DNA of 64,000 bases from JACCTU01 sp963769665. GTDB lineage: Bacteria; Actinomycetota; Thermoleophilia; Gaiellales; Gaiellaceae. Location: contig CAVYMQ010000003.1 in NCBI GenBank assembly GCA_963769665.1, positions 248,001-312,000 of the forward strand, given 5' to 3'. Under the pieces are notes generated by a model. The model did not search any database. It saw nothing but the letters and a program-made list of their open reading frames with translations, and was not told where the DNA came from. Below are positions 33,152-40,874 of the stretch, piece after piece. Numbering within the stretch: the stretch's first letter is position 1; each line of letters opens with the position of its first letter. Position numbers and translations under genes: made by a program.

Positions 33152-33173
33152 GCCTAGTCATCAGGAGCTAGGC
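33152..33173 (+). terminator. Short hairpin after the island-edge membrane gene
   Basis: GCCTAG (33152-33157) and CTAGGC (33168-33173) form a 6-bp stem immediately after the TGA at 33148-33150. Weak, but well placed. Confidence 0.4.
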
Positions 33174-33219
33174 GAGACCCAAGTTCAGGGTTCTGCTATC
33201 GCGGCAACAGGCGGAATCA

Positions 33220-33353
33220 GCCGCGTCACCTTGCTAGACGGCGTTGTTCAGCGCGTGGGAAGACGCGGTGGAATGCCCGAGGTGCGGCGGACGGATGGTG
33301 CGGACGGGCGGCTGCTACACGTGACGCGTCTGCGGCACGAAAACGGGCTGCAG
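33220..33353 (+). pseudogene. Degenerate second copy of the nrdJ 3' end
   Basis: Aligns with the last 130 nt or so of nrdJ: codons for SAWEDAVEC.RCGGRMVRTGGCYT and then RVCGTKTGCS. Two in-frame stops (TAG where nrdJ has the Gln codon of GQTAL, TGA where it has the Cys of CYTC) and loss of the terminal TAG show that it is not functional. By eye about 85 percent of bases match, with many differences at third positions. That suggests a diverged homologue rather than a recent copy of the adjacent gene. It fits a displaced 3' end left when DNA integrated into nrdJ. Confidence 0.85.
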
Positions 33354-33415
33354 CCAGACCGACTCAACTGGATCTGATCGCACGTGATTCTCTGCGTCGT
33401 GCAACCGCGGCCCCA

Positions 33416-34771
33416 TCACCAATAGATCGCCACAAACTCCACATCAAGATACCGCTCGTTGTGATGTGCGACCCCGCCATCGGATGCTGCGCTGATGTCA
33501 GGCGAACCGTAGGCGGGATCAGACTCCAACCAAGCCGCGTGGCGTAGTTGCGCCGCGATGATGGGGTCCACCTTCACCGACAGCGTCTGCTCGATAGTTC
33601 TCGTTACCTGAGAAAACGCGCGCCTTCTATGTTCGAGGCCAGTATCGCCACCCAACTCAGGCACGGCCACCGCGTCGACCACCTCACGTGTCTGGGCGAC
33701 TTCCTCTCCGTAGTGGCGAAGGAGCATTGCTGCGTATTCGGTCAAGGCGATGTTCCAGCGCTCCCCGCCCGCCGAATCCGAGCCGGCGCTGGTAACGGAT
33801 GCGGCGGCCGCCATTGATGCAGCAAGCTCGTTAAGCTGCGTGGCCAGTTCCGGCGTGAACTCCCGGAGAACATCCACGAGCTTAACCGGCGTCCACGTAC
33901 GTTGTGTCCCTGGCCGCGCCAGCCTGCACAGAACGCGGTAACGCGAGCCTGAGAACAGCACTCTGCGAACGTCCTTCCAAAAGAGCCCTTCCTCTGCGAC
34001 GCCGACCAGGAACAGAGGCAATCGTACGGTCGACTGAGCTTGCTCGAGTACCGACCTGTGCGCGAGGTACTCGACTCCACTCGTCGCTGTTGCGACGTCG
34101 AAGTCAACGAGGCGACCTCGGAGCGGAACGAGTCCGACTAACAAGCGCTCGATGACTCGCGCCAGCGCGGAGGCCTGCTCCATGTCAGCACCAGCGGCGG
34201 CGCGCAGTTCAGGGGCCTCGCGAACGATCTCGGTGATAGCAGACACCACCGCACTCATCCGAAAGATCGGGTCAGCGCCTAGTTCGACTTCGGCCTCAAT
34301 CAGATCTCCGCGCAAGAACTCCTTCGACGGGATCACCCACGGGGCGAGATCGTCATGCGAGAACAGGTCACGTTCGCTATCGATCCGCGGAAGGTCGGTG
34401 TTGGTGATCGGACTGAGCCGAAGCCGCTCGCGCTCGTACTCATGGAGGTCTCTGAAGGTACTTTGCACTAGCGCTTTTCGAACCACCTGGGCTTGCTGCG
34501 TCTGCGTCGAACCAATTCGCGCCCTAGTGTCTGCCTTCGCGACTCCGGCAACCGACACGCCTGCCGACGACGCGATCTCGGCCTGAAGCGAGGCTATTTC
34601 CGTGTCCGTAAATTCCGTCGCGATAGCCCCGATGCGTGAAGCAACGAGGCTATACACGCTCACCTCGTCGAGGTAGACGAACTCGCGAAGTGGCGCAGCG
34701 TTCTTCGCGGCCGCGGCCCTACGACGTCGTGTGCGCCACCACGCGCGAATCCGACTTCGGGTGGAACTCAA
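33416..34771 (-). CDS. DUF6414-like protein coupled to an AAA+ ATPase
   Basis: 451 aa from TTG 34771, overlapping the AAA+ stop (TTGA). After a basic N-terminus (RSRIRAWWRTRRRRAAAAK) comes PLREFVYLDEVSVYSLVASRIGAIATEF, the opening I associate with DUF6414, then a long alpha/beta region without enzymatic motifs that I can name (RDLFSHDDLAPWVIPSKEFLRGDLIEAEVELGADPIFRM; SGVEYLAHRSVLEQ; ending RYLDVEFVAIYW). Obligate pairing with the ATPase suggests they act as one complex. DUF6414 assignment is from memory of the family opening. Confidence 0.7.
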   Translation of the reverse strand: MSSTRSRIRAWWRTRRRRAAAAKNAAPLREFVYLDEVSVYSLVASRIGAIATEFTDTEIASLQAEIASSAGVSVAGVAKADTRARIGSTQTQQAQVVRKALVQSTFRDLHEYERERLRLSPITNTDLPRIDSERDLFSHDDLAPWVIPSKEFLRGDLIEAEVELGADPIFRMSAVVSAITEIVREAPELRAAAGADMEQASALARVIERLLVGLVPLRGRLVDFDVATATSGVEYLAHRSVLEQAQSTVRLPLFLVGVAEEGLFWKDVRRVLFSGSRYRVLCRLARPGTQRTWTPVKLVDVLREFTPELATQLNELAASMAAAASVTSAGSDSAGGERWNIALTEYAAMLLRHYGEEVAQTREVVDAVAVPELGGDTGLEHRRRAFSQVTRTIEQTLSVKVDPIIAAQLRHAAWLESDPAYGSPDISAASDGGVAHHNERYLDVEFVAIYW

Positions 34772-36003
34772 CGCGGGGCCTCGCTCGGTTGTCGGCGTTG
34801 CCGCTGCTCAGCAACGCGCTCGAAGCCTCCGAGATAGTCCTCATCAACAATCACTGCTCGGTCGTCGGCTGCTGCAAGAAGAGCTGCCTCGCTCCAAATC
34901 GCCGCGAGATCCGCTCCTGACCATCCGTCCGTCCTCCTCGCTATGAAGCCGTGGCTCAGCAAGCCGGAATAGGAGATTTCGCGTGCAGTCGTCTCAAGGA
35001 TCTGAGTCCGGTCATTGAGTGATGGAAGCGAGAAGACGATGTTCCAATCAAATCGGCCAGGGCGTCTCAGTGCCTGGTCGATGTCTTGCGGACGATTAGT
35101 CGCCGCGATCACCATGACAGCCTGATCACGCGTGAACCCATCCATCAGCGTCAGCAACTGAGCGACCACTCGTCGCGAGGCCTCGTGGGTCTCCCCAGAG
35201 CGACTCGCTGCGACACTATCGATCTCATCAAAGAAGATGATGGCGCGAGGGTGCCTTGCTGCGTCGTCGAACAGCTTTCGCAACAGCTCCTCGCTCTCGC
35301 CGTACCACTTGCTGAAAATCTCTGGCCCGCGAATCTCGTAAAACGGGGCTTGCGCGCGGCTAGCGATGATCCGCGCGAGCAGCGTCTTGCCCGTGCCTGG
35401 AGGGCCGCTAAAGAGGACACCCTTGATGGGTCGCGCGCCAATCGCTCGAAGTTGGTCGCGTCGCGTGAGCGGGAGCTCGATGAGTTCTTTGGCACGCGCG
35501 ACGACGGTGTCCTGGCCTCCAAAGTCTTCATACGTGAGTGTGGGGAGGTCAGCAACATCCGTTCGAAATGTCCGGATAACGGACTCGTCGATCGACGGGA
35601 GATCGAGAAACCGGATCGGGTCATGCGAGAGCACGCGGACGATGCCTTCCGTGTTGCTGACCTCGACGGTGTTTCGGTCAGAGAAATCTGCGCGGGACGC
35701 TGTCGGGACTAGCCGCAGGCGCCCGCCTTGGTCTACGACGGTCACATCATCGAGGCGAAGACGAACGACGCCCACCCAGGTCTCGTCAGTCCATAGATCG
35801 CTAGAAGCCGCCTCGATCCGGTTCTCGTCCGGGTAGACGAGCACGACCGTCCCGACCGAGAGTTCGAAGGGTTCGTCGGCGCTCACGGTCGCAACTAGAC
35901 CGCTCCGACGCATCTCCAGGTAGAGACGGCGTCGATCGGAAGTAATCGCGGTGACACGAGCAACATCGGCTGGCGGCTCAGAGTCATCGAAATAGTCCGT
36001 CAC
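34768..36003 (-). CDS. Cdc48/PAN-like single-AAA+ ATPase
   Basis: 411 aa from GTG 36003. The N-terminal 155 residues carry a beta-rich part resembling the OB region of Mpa/ARC/PAN ATPases (GLVATVSADEPFELSVGTVVLVYPDENRIEAAS). The AAA+ domain has Walker A GPPGTGKT (200-207), pore-loop region SKWYGESEELLRKLF, Walker B AIIFFDEIDSVAASRSGETHEASRRVVAQLLTLMDGF, sensor 1 VIAATNRPQDID, and arginine fingers in ALRRPGRFDWNI. This is the type of motor that unfolds or remodels proteins. No proteasome subunit genes are in the window. The C-terminal HbYX proteasome motif is absent (ends SEAPR). Coupled to the DUF6414-like gene. Confidence 0.88.
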   Translation of the reverse strand: MTDYFDDSEPPADVARVTAITSDRRRLYLEMRRSGLVATVSADEPFELSVGTVVLVYPDENRIEAASSDLWTDETWVGVVRLRLDDVTVVDQGGRLRLVPTASRADFSDRNTVEVSNTEGIVRVLSHDPIRFLDLPSIDESVIRTFRTDVADLPTLTYEDFGGQDTVVARAKELIELPLTRRDQLRAIGARPIKGVLFSGPPGTGKTLLARIIASRAQAPFYEIRGPEIFSKWYGESEELLRKLFDDAARHPRAIIFFDEIDSVAASRSGETHEASRRVVAQLLTLMDGFTRDQAVMVIAATNRPQDIDQALRRPGRFDWNIVFSLPSLNDRTQILETTAREISYSGLLSHGFIARRTDGWSGADLAAIWSEAALLAAADDRAVIVDEDYLGGFERVAEQRQRRQPSEAPR

Positions 36004-36094
36004 GTCAGCCGGAGGCCACTAGGCGCCGGAGTGCACCAGTCAGATCCGGCAGATCCGGCGTCCGCCCGACTGACGGAGTCGCTTCGCGAGACAA

Positions 36095-36514
36095 TCACGG
36101 CCCCTGATACGTCTGCCGTCCGTAGGCGCTGGGGTGACTGTGCGCCGAGTAGACCGACACTTTCGCCTCCCCCTCGAGCAACAGCTTCAGAAAGACCGAA
36201 ACTTCCGACTCTTCGGTCGTGATGATGACCCGGTTGCCGTCACGGACGACGTTGTAATCGAACAAGAATTGCACCGGCTCGGCGTACGCGAGCGATCCGA
36301 CGTTTGACCTCGATAGCAGATCTAGCATGTCGTCAGTGAACTTTGCCGGCGGCGAAGCAGCATCAATCAGTCCGGCTGCCTCGTCGCGTCGCGCCTGCTC
36401 GGCGAAGTCGTCAATAAGCTGCTCAATGCGTTGCGCATCACTCGTAGTCTTGAACTCGCCGATCATCACTAGGTTCATCGAGTGCTCCGTGCCGTAACCG
36501 AACCAGACTTTCAC
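36095..36514 (-). CDS. DUF6375-like protein beside a radical SAM gene
   Basis: 139 aa. N-terminal KVWFGYGTEHSMNLVMIGEFKTTSDAQRIEQLIDDFAEQARR, then RVIITTEESEVSVFLKLLLEGEAKVSVYSAHSHPSAYG. This resembles DUF6375 as I recall it; no catalytic motif is visible. It is small, soluble, and begins 11 nt after the radical SAM gene ends, so the two are almost certainly co-transcribed. It could be the rSAM partner or substrate protein. Confidence 0.68.
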   Translation of the reverse strand: MKVWFGYGTEHSMNLVMIGEFKTTSDAQRIEQLIDDFAEQARRDEAAGLIDAASPPAKFTDDMLDLLSRSNVGSLAYAEPVQFLFDYNVVRDGNRVIITTEESEVSVFLKLLLEGEAKVSVYSAHSHPSAYGRQTYQGP

Positions 36515-36525
36515 GCTAAACCTCC

Positions 36526-37488
36526 TTACGCTGTGATCTCAAGGCACCGAAGTGCGTCTTGCACGCCTTCGGTTGAACACATGCTCACGCCTGCTGCGTC
36601 GTAAGACGATCGTTTCAGCACGCCGCCGGCGTCTATGTGCGCGTATCGCCTGAGCGGCAGGTCGCCACGATGTGGATCGAACTGCGGCGCTGTCACGAAG
36701 TCTGACCCCGCTTCAGAGATAGATAGGCGATATCTCGACCAATTGTTGCTCACCCATTCGTTGAGACTCAGCGTCGTGCGCTCGTCGATTCCGGGCCGGC
36801 CTCCGACCCCAACTTCGGGGAGGAGAAGAAGTTCGGACGCACCAAGGCTGAAGAACGTAGCCGCTGCTATGTCGAGGTCAGGCAAGGTCGAGCGGTTCAC
36901 AACGTAGTTCACGCCGAACGGCGCCACGCTCGAGATCATCTTTAAGCGTTCGACAACCGCCCCGTACGGGCGACCTCGCAATCGCTCGTATGTTGATCCG
37001 ACACCGTCCACCGATACTCGAATGAAGTGGACCTTTCCTTCGAGAGCATGCGCAACTTCCTTCGTGACCCAATGACCGTGGGTCGTGAATGTCACGGCAA
37101 GCGCAGTCGAGAGCGCAACCTGAGTGCACAGCTCCACAAACCGGGGATAGAGCAGCGGCTCGCCGCCACCGAAGCCGATCCCAAGACACCCTCCTGAGTC
37201 AAGTTCACGACACCACCGAACCACCTCGTCGAATCCCAGACGTGCTGGGTGCTTCGGGGCATAGCAATAAGCACATGCGAGGTCACAGGCGTTCGTGAGA
37301 GCGATCGACACATTTTGAGGTGCCCAGTCCACAGTCCACTCAGTGGTTGTTGGCGCATCAAGCAGGACGTTTAGGCCAGTCCTCCGATCGAAGAAGTGGA
37401 GCCCAGCGGCCGAAACGCGCAGCTTGACGTTGGTCCCTATTTCTGCTGACACGTGGCGACTTCTACTCCCGTCGCAGGGCCGGGTCAA
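36526..37488 (-). CDS. Radical SAM enzyme of unknown function
   Basis: 320 aa from 37488, or 308 from GTG 37452 (VSAEIGTNVKL), which better fits the domain start. Radical SAM core: CxxxCxxC at residues 56, 60 and 63 counted from the second start (TNACDLACAYCYAPK), the GGEP motif GIGFGGGEPLLYPRF, and VSVDGVGSTYERLRGRPYGAV. The N-terminal extension (AAGLHFFDRRTGLNVLLD) resembles peptide-modifying rSAM proteins. A full SPASM Cys set is not present at the C-terminus, only SMCSTEGVQDALRCLE. Viperin-type CNxxCxxC is not present. Partner candidates are the DUF6375-like protein and the AAA+/DUF6414 pair downstream. Confidence 0.85.
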   Translation of the reverse strand: MTRPCDGSRSRHVSAEIGTNVKLRVSAAGLHFFDRRTGLNVLLDAPTTTEWTVDWAPQNVSIALTNACDLACAYCYAPKHPARLGFDEVVRWCRELDSGGCLGIGFGGGEPLLYPRFVELCTQVALSTALAVTFTTHGHWVTKEVAHALEGKVHFIRVSVDGVGSTYERLRGRPYGAVVERLKMISSVAPFGVNYVVNRSTLPDLDIAAATFFSLGASELLLLPEVGVGGRPGIDERTTLSLNEWVSNNWSRYRLSISEAGSDFVTAPQFDPHRGDLPLRRYAHIDAGGVLKRSSYDAAGVSMCSTEGVQDALRCLEITA

Positions 37489-37652
37489 GTCGAAAACCCC
37501 GTCCTGGGAGGCGAGTCAGCGATGTGGGTTGGCACCTGGGCGGCGCAGATCTCGCTACACGGTCCGCCGACGACGTCTCAGATCCCACCACGTGAACCGT
37601 CGTCCTAGGATCCGCCAGGACTCTTCGGAGCCTTCCGCCCTAGACGGCTACC

Positions 37653-38474
37653 TTGGAAGTGGTGTTGCTGGATGGCCGGGATGTAGATCGGGCTGTCGAG
37701 TCACTCGCGACAGCCGCGGGAATCTCGGCGGGGTTGCTGCTGGAGGCGATCAGATCGTACGACGAGCCACGCGACGACGCCTTTCGGGAAGAGTCGCCAG
37801 CATGGGCCATTCCTCGGCAGATCTTCTGTGAGCACGGGGCTGATATCGACGCGCTCAGTTTTGATGGTGCGTACTACTTCCATGGCACGCGCACTATGGC
37901 TCCCAACAGTTTTGGGGAGCGCGGCCTGCTCCCGCTCGATGAGGTCCTCGATGAAATCTGGCGGACTCTCCATCAGTTGGTCGCCGAGGACCTTGACGCG
38001 AGCGAGTGGAAGGAATTCCGCGAGTGGCTCGAGTCAGACGGCGGGGCTCATGACGGCTCGCTTTACCGACTGAAGACCGGCGCCGCTGTTCACTTTGGAC
38101 CGCACGGTGTATTCGCAAAGGCCGTGCTGTTAAGTCCTCCCCCACCCGCCCACGACTATCTTGGCGGTCCGGAGATTGTTGAGGACATCTCGAGAGCGTT
38201 CGAGGCGAGGTACTCAGTCGACCTACTGTCCCGCTTCTTGGAAAACACCGCGCCGTGCGTGGTCACATTCGTCGATGGCACAGTGGAACCGGCCGCGGCG
38301 AACTCAGTGTTTTGGTTCGCGTACTCGATGATCCGCGACGGCACTCTCGGATCGAACGCGAATGGCGGGATCTCGCTCCACGGACGTCAAGTGCCAGCAT
38401 CAGACGTTGTGGCGGTTGAACTCGCGGAAGCCATTCCCGGGCACGACAACCTCTACAGGATCGTGCACGAGTAA
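37653..38474 (+). CDS. Unknown protein with ADP-ribosyltransferase-like HGT signature
   Basis: 273 aa from TTG 37653; GTG 37659 and TTG 37665 are alternatives. Central DGAYYFHGTRTMAPNSFGERGLLPLDEVLDEIW matches the pattern hHGT(R/S)...F...GLhP of H-Y-E-type ADP-ribosyltransferases (PARP/Tpt1-like). The C-terminal GRQVPASDVVAVELAEAIPG matches the common ending of such folds (hPxxDhhxhE). The middle (AHDGSLYRLKTGAAVHFGPHGVFAKAVLLS) could supply the second motif. Homology is not proven. It is divergent from the radical SAM operon and followed by a hairpin. If it is an ART, it may be the toxin or effector of this region. Confidence 0.6.
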   Translation: MEVVLLDGRDVDRAVESLATAAGISAGLLLEAIRSYDEPRDDAFREESPAWAIPRQIFCEHGADIDALSFDGAYYFHGTRTMAPNSFGERGLLPLDEVLDEIWRTLHQLVAEDLDASEWKEFREWLESDGGAHDGSLYRLKTGAAVHFGPHGVFAKAVLLSPPPPAHDYLGGPEIVEDISRAFEARYSVDLLSRFLENTAPCVVTFVDGTVEPAAANSVFWFAYSMIRDGTLGSNANGGISLHGRQVPASDVVAVELAEAIPGHDNLYRIVHE

Positions 38475-38481
38475 GCGGAGT

Positions 38482-38512
38482 CTGCAGACCCTCGCGCGTA
38501 CGAGGGCCGCAG
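38482..38512 (+). terminator. Hairpin terminator after the ART-like gene
   Basis: CTGC..CCCTCG (38482-38494) pairs with CGAGGG..GCAG (38501-38512) around a 6-nt loop, 8 nt after the stop at 38474. Confidence 0.55.
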
Positions 38513-38595
38513 CTTGGAGGGACAGGTGCGGCGCGGTTCGACCACTCGACGGCGGCAAGCATCGGCAAGCCGTAGACCAGAGTCGAACCCCGGTC

Positions 38596-38601
38596 TATTA
38601 T
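38596..38601 (+). promoter_or_regulatory. Candidate -10 (TATTAT) for the metalloprotease gene
   Basis: TATTAT, an unusually AT-rich hexamer for this DNA, lies 33 nt before ATG 38635. Confidence 0.4.
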
Positions 38602-38634
38602 CCACGCATCAAGGGGTCGCTGCGGCTTCGTTCG

Positions 38635-40362
38635 ATGTGGTTCTTCACCGCCTTGGCAGTGGCGGCGCTCGCGCTCGGCTCCGCGCCAGCCGAACCCGCG
38701 CTCGCGGGTGATGCCGCGGCCTGCACCACAGCGCAGAAGCGTGTCGCACAACGCGCATTGGCCACGTTCCAGCGCGGATTGGCACAACGCCGCGCGGCGT
38801 ACTTCCGCACGCACCCGAGTAAGGCGCAGCGCAACGCCTTCGTGCGACGCGAAAGCCAGCGACTGCGTGCGCTCAAGCGCGCAGCCGCGTGCACCGTAGA
38901 CGTCGCGCCGCCTCGGCTCACGTCGGCCACCGCCAACGAGGCGACACTGACGCTGAGGTTCGACGACACGCTCGCCGGTGCGGCGCCTCCTCCCGCCGCG
39001 TTCACCGTGACGGTTGACGGCCTCCGCTGGCGCGTGGAGAGCGCGACGCTCGCGGGGAGGTCGGTCGCGCTTCGCCTGGGACTCGGCGTGAACGCCGGTG
39101 AGGCCGTCGCAGTGTCGTACGAGATGCCTGCGACGAACCCGTTGCGAGACGCCGCGGGACGGTACTCGGCCGCCTTCCGGACGAACGCGTCGAACACCAC
39201 GCCGGCCGCGCCTCCTCCGCCTGCCGAGCCGGGTTACTCGCCGGTCATCCCGAAGCCGTCGTTTGCGGACAGCCGCGTCATCCCCGATCCGTGGGTCGGG
39301 GAGTGGGGCCCGAAGACCGACCCGTACTGGCTCCCGTCGACCGGAGCCTTGCGCGGGCTCGTCATTCCCGTCGACTTCGCCGACGCGCCCTCGACGCGGA
39401 CGGTCGAGTTCTACCGCGACTACCTCGGCCCGACCTCCGAGAGCTACTTCCGGGAGAACAGCTACGGACGCCTCGCGTTCACGCTGGCGGCGTTCCCGCG
39501 CTGGCTGCGGATGCCGGGGACGATGGCCAGTTGGGCGGCGCGCTGGTCGCAGACGTCTGCGCGCAAGGAGTTCCTCGCGACGGCGACGGCGCTCGCCGAC
39601 GCTGAGGTCGACTTCTCGACCGTCGACGCGGTCTTCGTCGTTGCCCCCGAATCCGTAGCCGGCCAGCTCTACCTCAGCCTCGTCCGCGCCTGGCCCGGCG
39701 AAGGGGTCGCTCGCGACGGACACGAGCTGCGGTGGGCGGTCGTCGGCGGCGGCGGGATCGACCCGCGGGGACCGAGCGCGAACCTCGCGGCGCATCACAT
39801 CGTCACGCACGAGACAGGCCATTTCTTCGGCCTGGCAGATCTGTACGACCAGGCGAGGCGGGGGACGCCGGATCAGTTCGCATGGTCCGGGAGATGGGAT
39901 CTGATGGGCGACAACCGCGCGAGCGCCCACTTGTCCGCATGGAACAAGTGGCTGCTCCGGTGGCTCGACCCGACGCAGCTGCGCGGCCTCACGACCGCAG
40001 GGAGCACCGAGGCGGAGCTGACGCCGCTCGCCCGAAGAGGAGGGCTCAAAGCGGTCGTCGTGCCCATCTCGCCGTGGGTCGTGTACGTGATCGAGAACCG
40101 CCGGCGTATCGGGGAGGACTCCGAGCTCTGCGACGACGGCGTGCTCGTCTGGATCGTCGACGGCAGCCGGTGGAACGTGGACCGGAACGCGATCGTGCAG
40201 CCCGCCCGACGCTCCTACAACGACGACTGCGGTGCGATCTTCGATGCGGGCTACGACCTCGGAGCGAACGAGGTCTCCGTCTTCGACGACGCGCTCGTGC
40301 GCGTCGAGGTGCTCTCGGAGGCGGTCAACGGCAACTACCGCGTCCGCGTCACGCGCAAGTAG
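38635..40362 (+). CDS. Secreted M6-like zinc metalloprotease
   Basis: 575 aa from ATG 38635. Signal peptide (WFFTALAVAALALGSAPAEPALA), a Cys-containing helical segment, an SwmB-like beta domain at about 100-190 (PRLTSATANEATLTLRFDDTL, PAAFTVTVDGLRWRVESATLAGRSVALRL), then an immune-inhibitor-A/M6-type catalytic part (GALRGLVIPVDFADAPSTRTVEFYRDYLG; SYFRENSYGRLAFTLA) with the zinc motif HETGH at about residue 392 (HHIVTHETGHFFGLADLYD) and GRWDLMGDNR downstream. Probably a cell-surface or extracellular protease. M6 assignment rests on these blocks. Confidence 0.87.
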   Translation: MWFFTALAVAALALGSAPAEPALAGDAAACTTAQKRVAQRALATFQRGLAQRRAAYFRTHPSKAQRNAFVRRESQRLRALKRAAACTVDVAPPRLTSATANEATLTLRFDDTLAGAAPPPAAFTVTVDGLRWRVESATLAGRSVALRLGLGVNAGEAVAVSYEMPATNPLRDAAGRYSAAFRTNASNTTPAAPPPPAEPGYSPVIPKPSFADSRVIPDPWVGEWGPKTDPYWLPSTGALRGLVIPVDFADAPSTRTVEFYRDYLGPTSESYFRENSYGRLAFTLAAFPRWLRMPGTMASWAARWSQTSARKEFLATATALADAEVDFSTVDAVFVVAPESVAGQLYLSLVRAWPGEGVARDGHELRWAVVGGGGIDPRGPSANLAAHHIVTHETGHFFGLADLYDQARRGTPDQFAWSGRWDLMGDNRASAHLSAWNKWLLRWLDPTQLRGLTTAGSTEAELTPLARRGGLKAVVVPISPWVVYVIENRRRIGEDSELCDDGVLVWIVDGSRWNVDRNAIVQPARRSYNDDCGAIFDAGYDLGANEVSVFDDALVRVEVLSEAVNGNYRVRVTRK

Positions 40363-40376
40363 TCTCCTCCACGCAC

Positions 40377-40874
40377 ATGGGACTCGTGCTCCTGCTCGCG
40401 TCCACGTTCACTGCCGTCGGTGGGCTCACAGCGCCGGCGCGTGTGACCCTCGACGGTGTTGCCGGCGCGCGTCCAGGAATGAAGGTCGCGGCAGTGTCGG
40501 CTGCGTGGGGCGTGCCCCTGCGGCCGAGCTATGAGGTGCGTCCGACGTGCGGCACTGCGAGGATCGAGCGGTCGGGAATCGTGGGCCAGGCGATCTTCAT
40601 GCCGCGCGGGCGGTTCGGCGCCGTCTTCTTCCGGAGTGGCGCGGTGACGGGTAGAGGAATCCGGATCGGGTCCACGCTCGCACAGCTACGGCGCGCCTAC
40701 CCGAAGCTCAGTTCCCGCCCGGACCGCTACATCCACGGCAGCCGCAACTACTTTCTCCGTCGCGCACGAGCCCCACACTGGGAGCTACGCGTCGATATGA
40801 GCCCGGCGAAGCGCGTGACGCAGATCGCGTTCGGCGAACGCGCGTCCGTACGTCTCGACGAAGGATGCGCTTGA
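40377..40874 (+). CDS. Small secreted protein
   Basis: 165 aa from ATG 40377. Signal-like N-terminus (GLVLLLASTFTAVGGLTAPA), then GVAGARPGMKVAAVSAAWGVPLRPSYEV, two Cys (RPTCGTARIE and DEGCA at the end), and IRIGSTLAQLRRAYPKLSSRPDRYIHGSRNYFLRR. The pattern GMKVAxVSAAWG...IGSTLAQLRRAYP resembles small SmpA/OmlA-like or beta-lactamase-inhibitor-like folds with repeated G-T-L/V-AQLRxAYP elements; not certain. It follows the metalloprotease by 14 nt and overlaps the hydrolase gene by 10 nt. Confidence 0.7.
   Translation: MGLVLLLASTFTAVGGLTAPARVTLDGVAGARPGMKVAAVSAAWGVPLRPSYEVRPTCGTARIERSGIVGQAIFMPRGRFGAVFFRSGAVTGRGIRIGSTLAQLRRAYPKLSSRPDRYIHGSRNYFLRRARAPHWELRVDMSPAKRVTQIAFGERASVRLDEGCA

Noticed and set aside
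36526..37488. Radical SAM protein as a prokaryotic viperin
   Set aside because: The cluster motif is CDLACAYC and the flanking sequence lacks viperin signatures; no nucleotide kinase-like partner is present.
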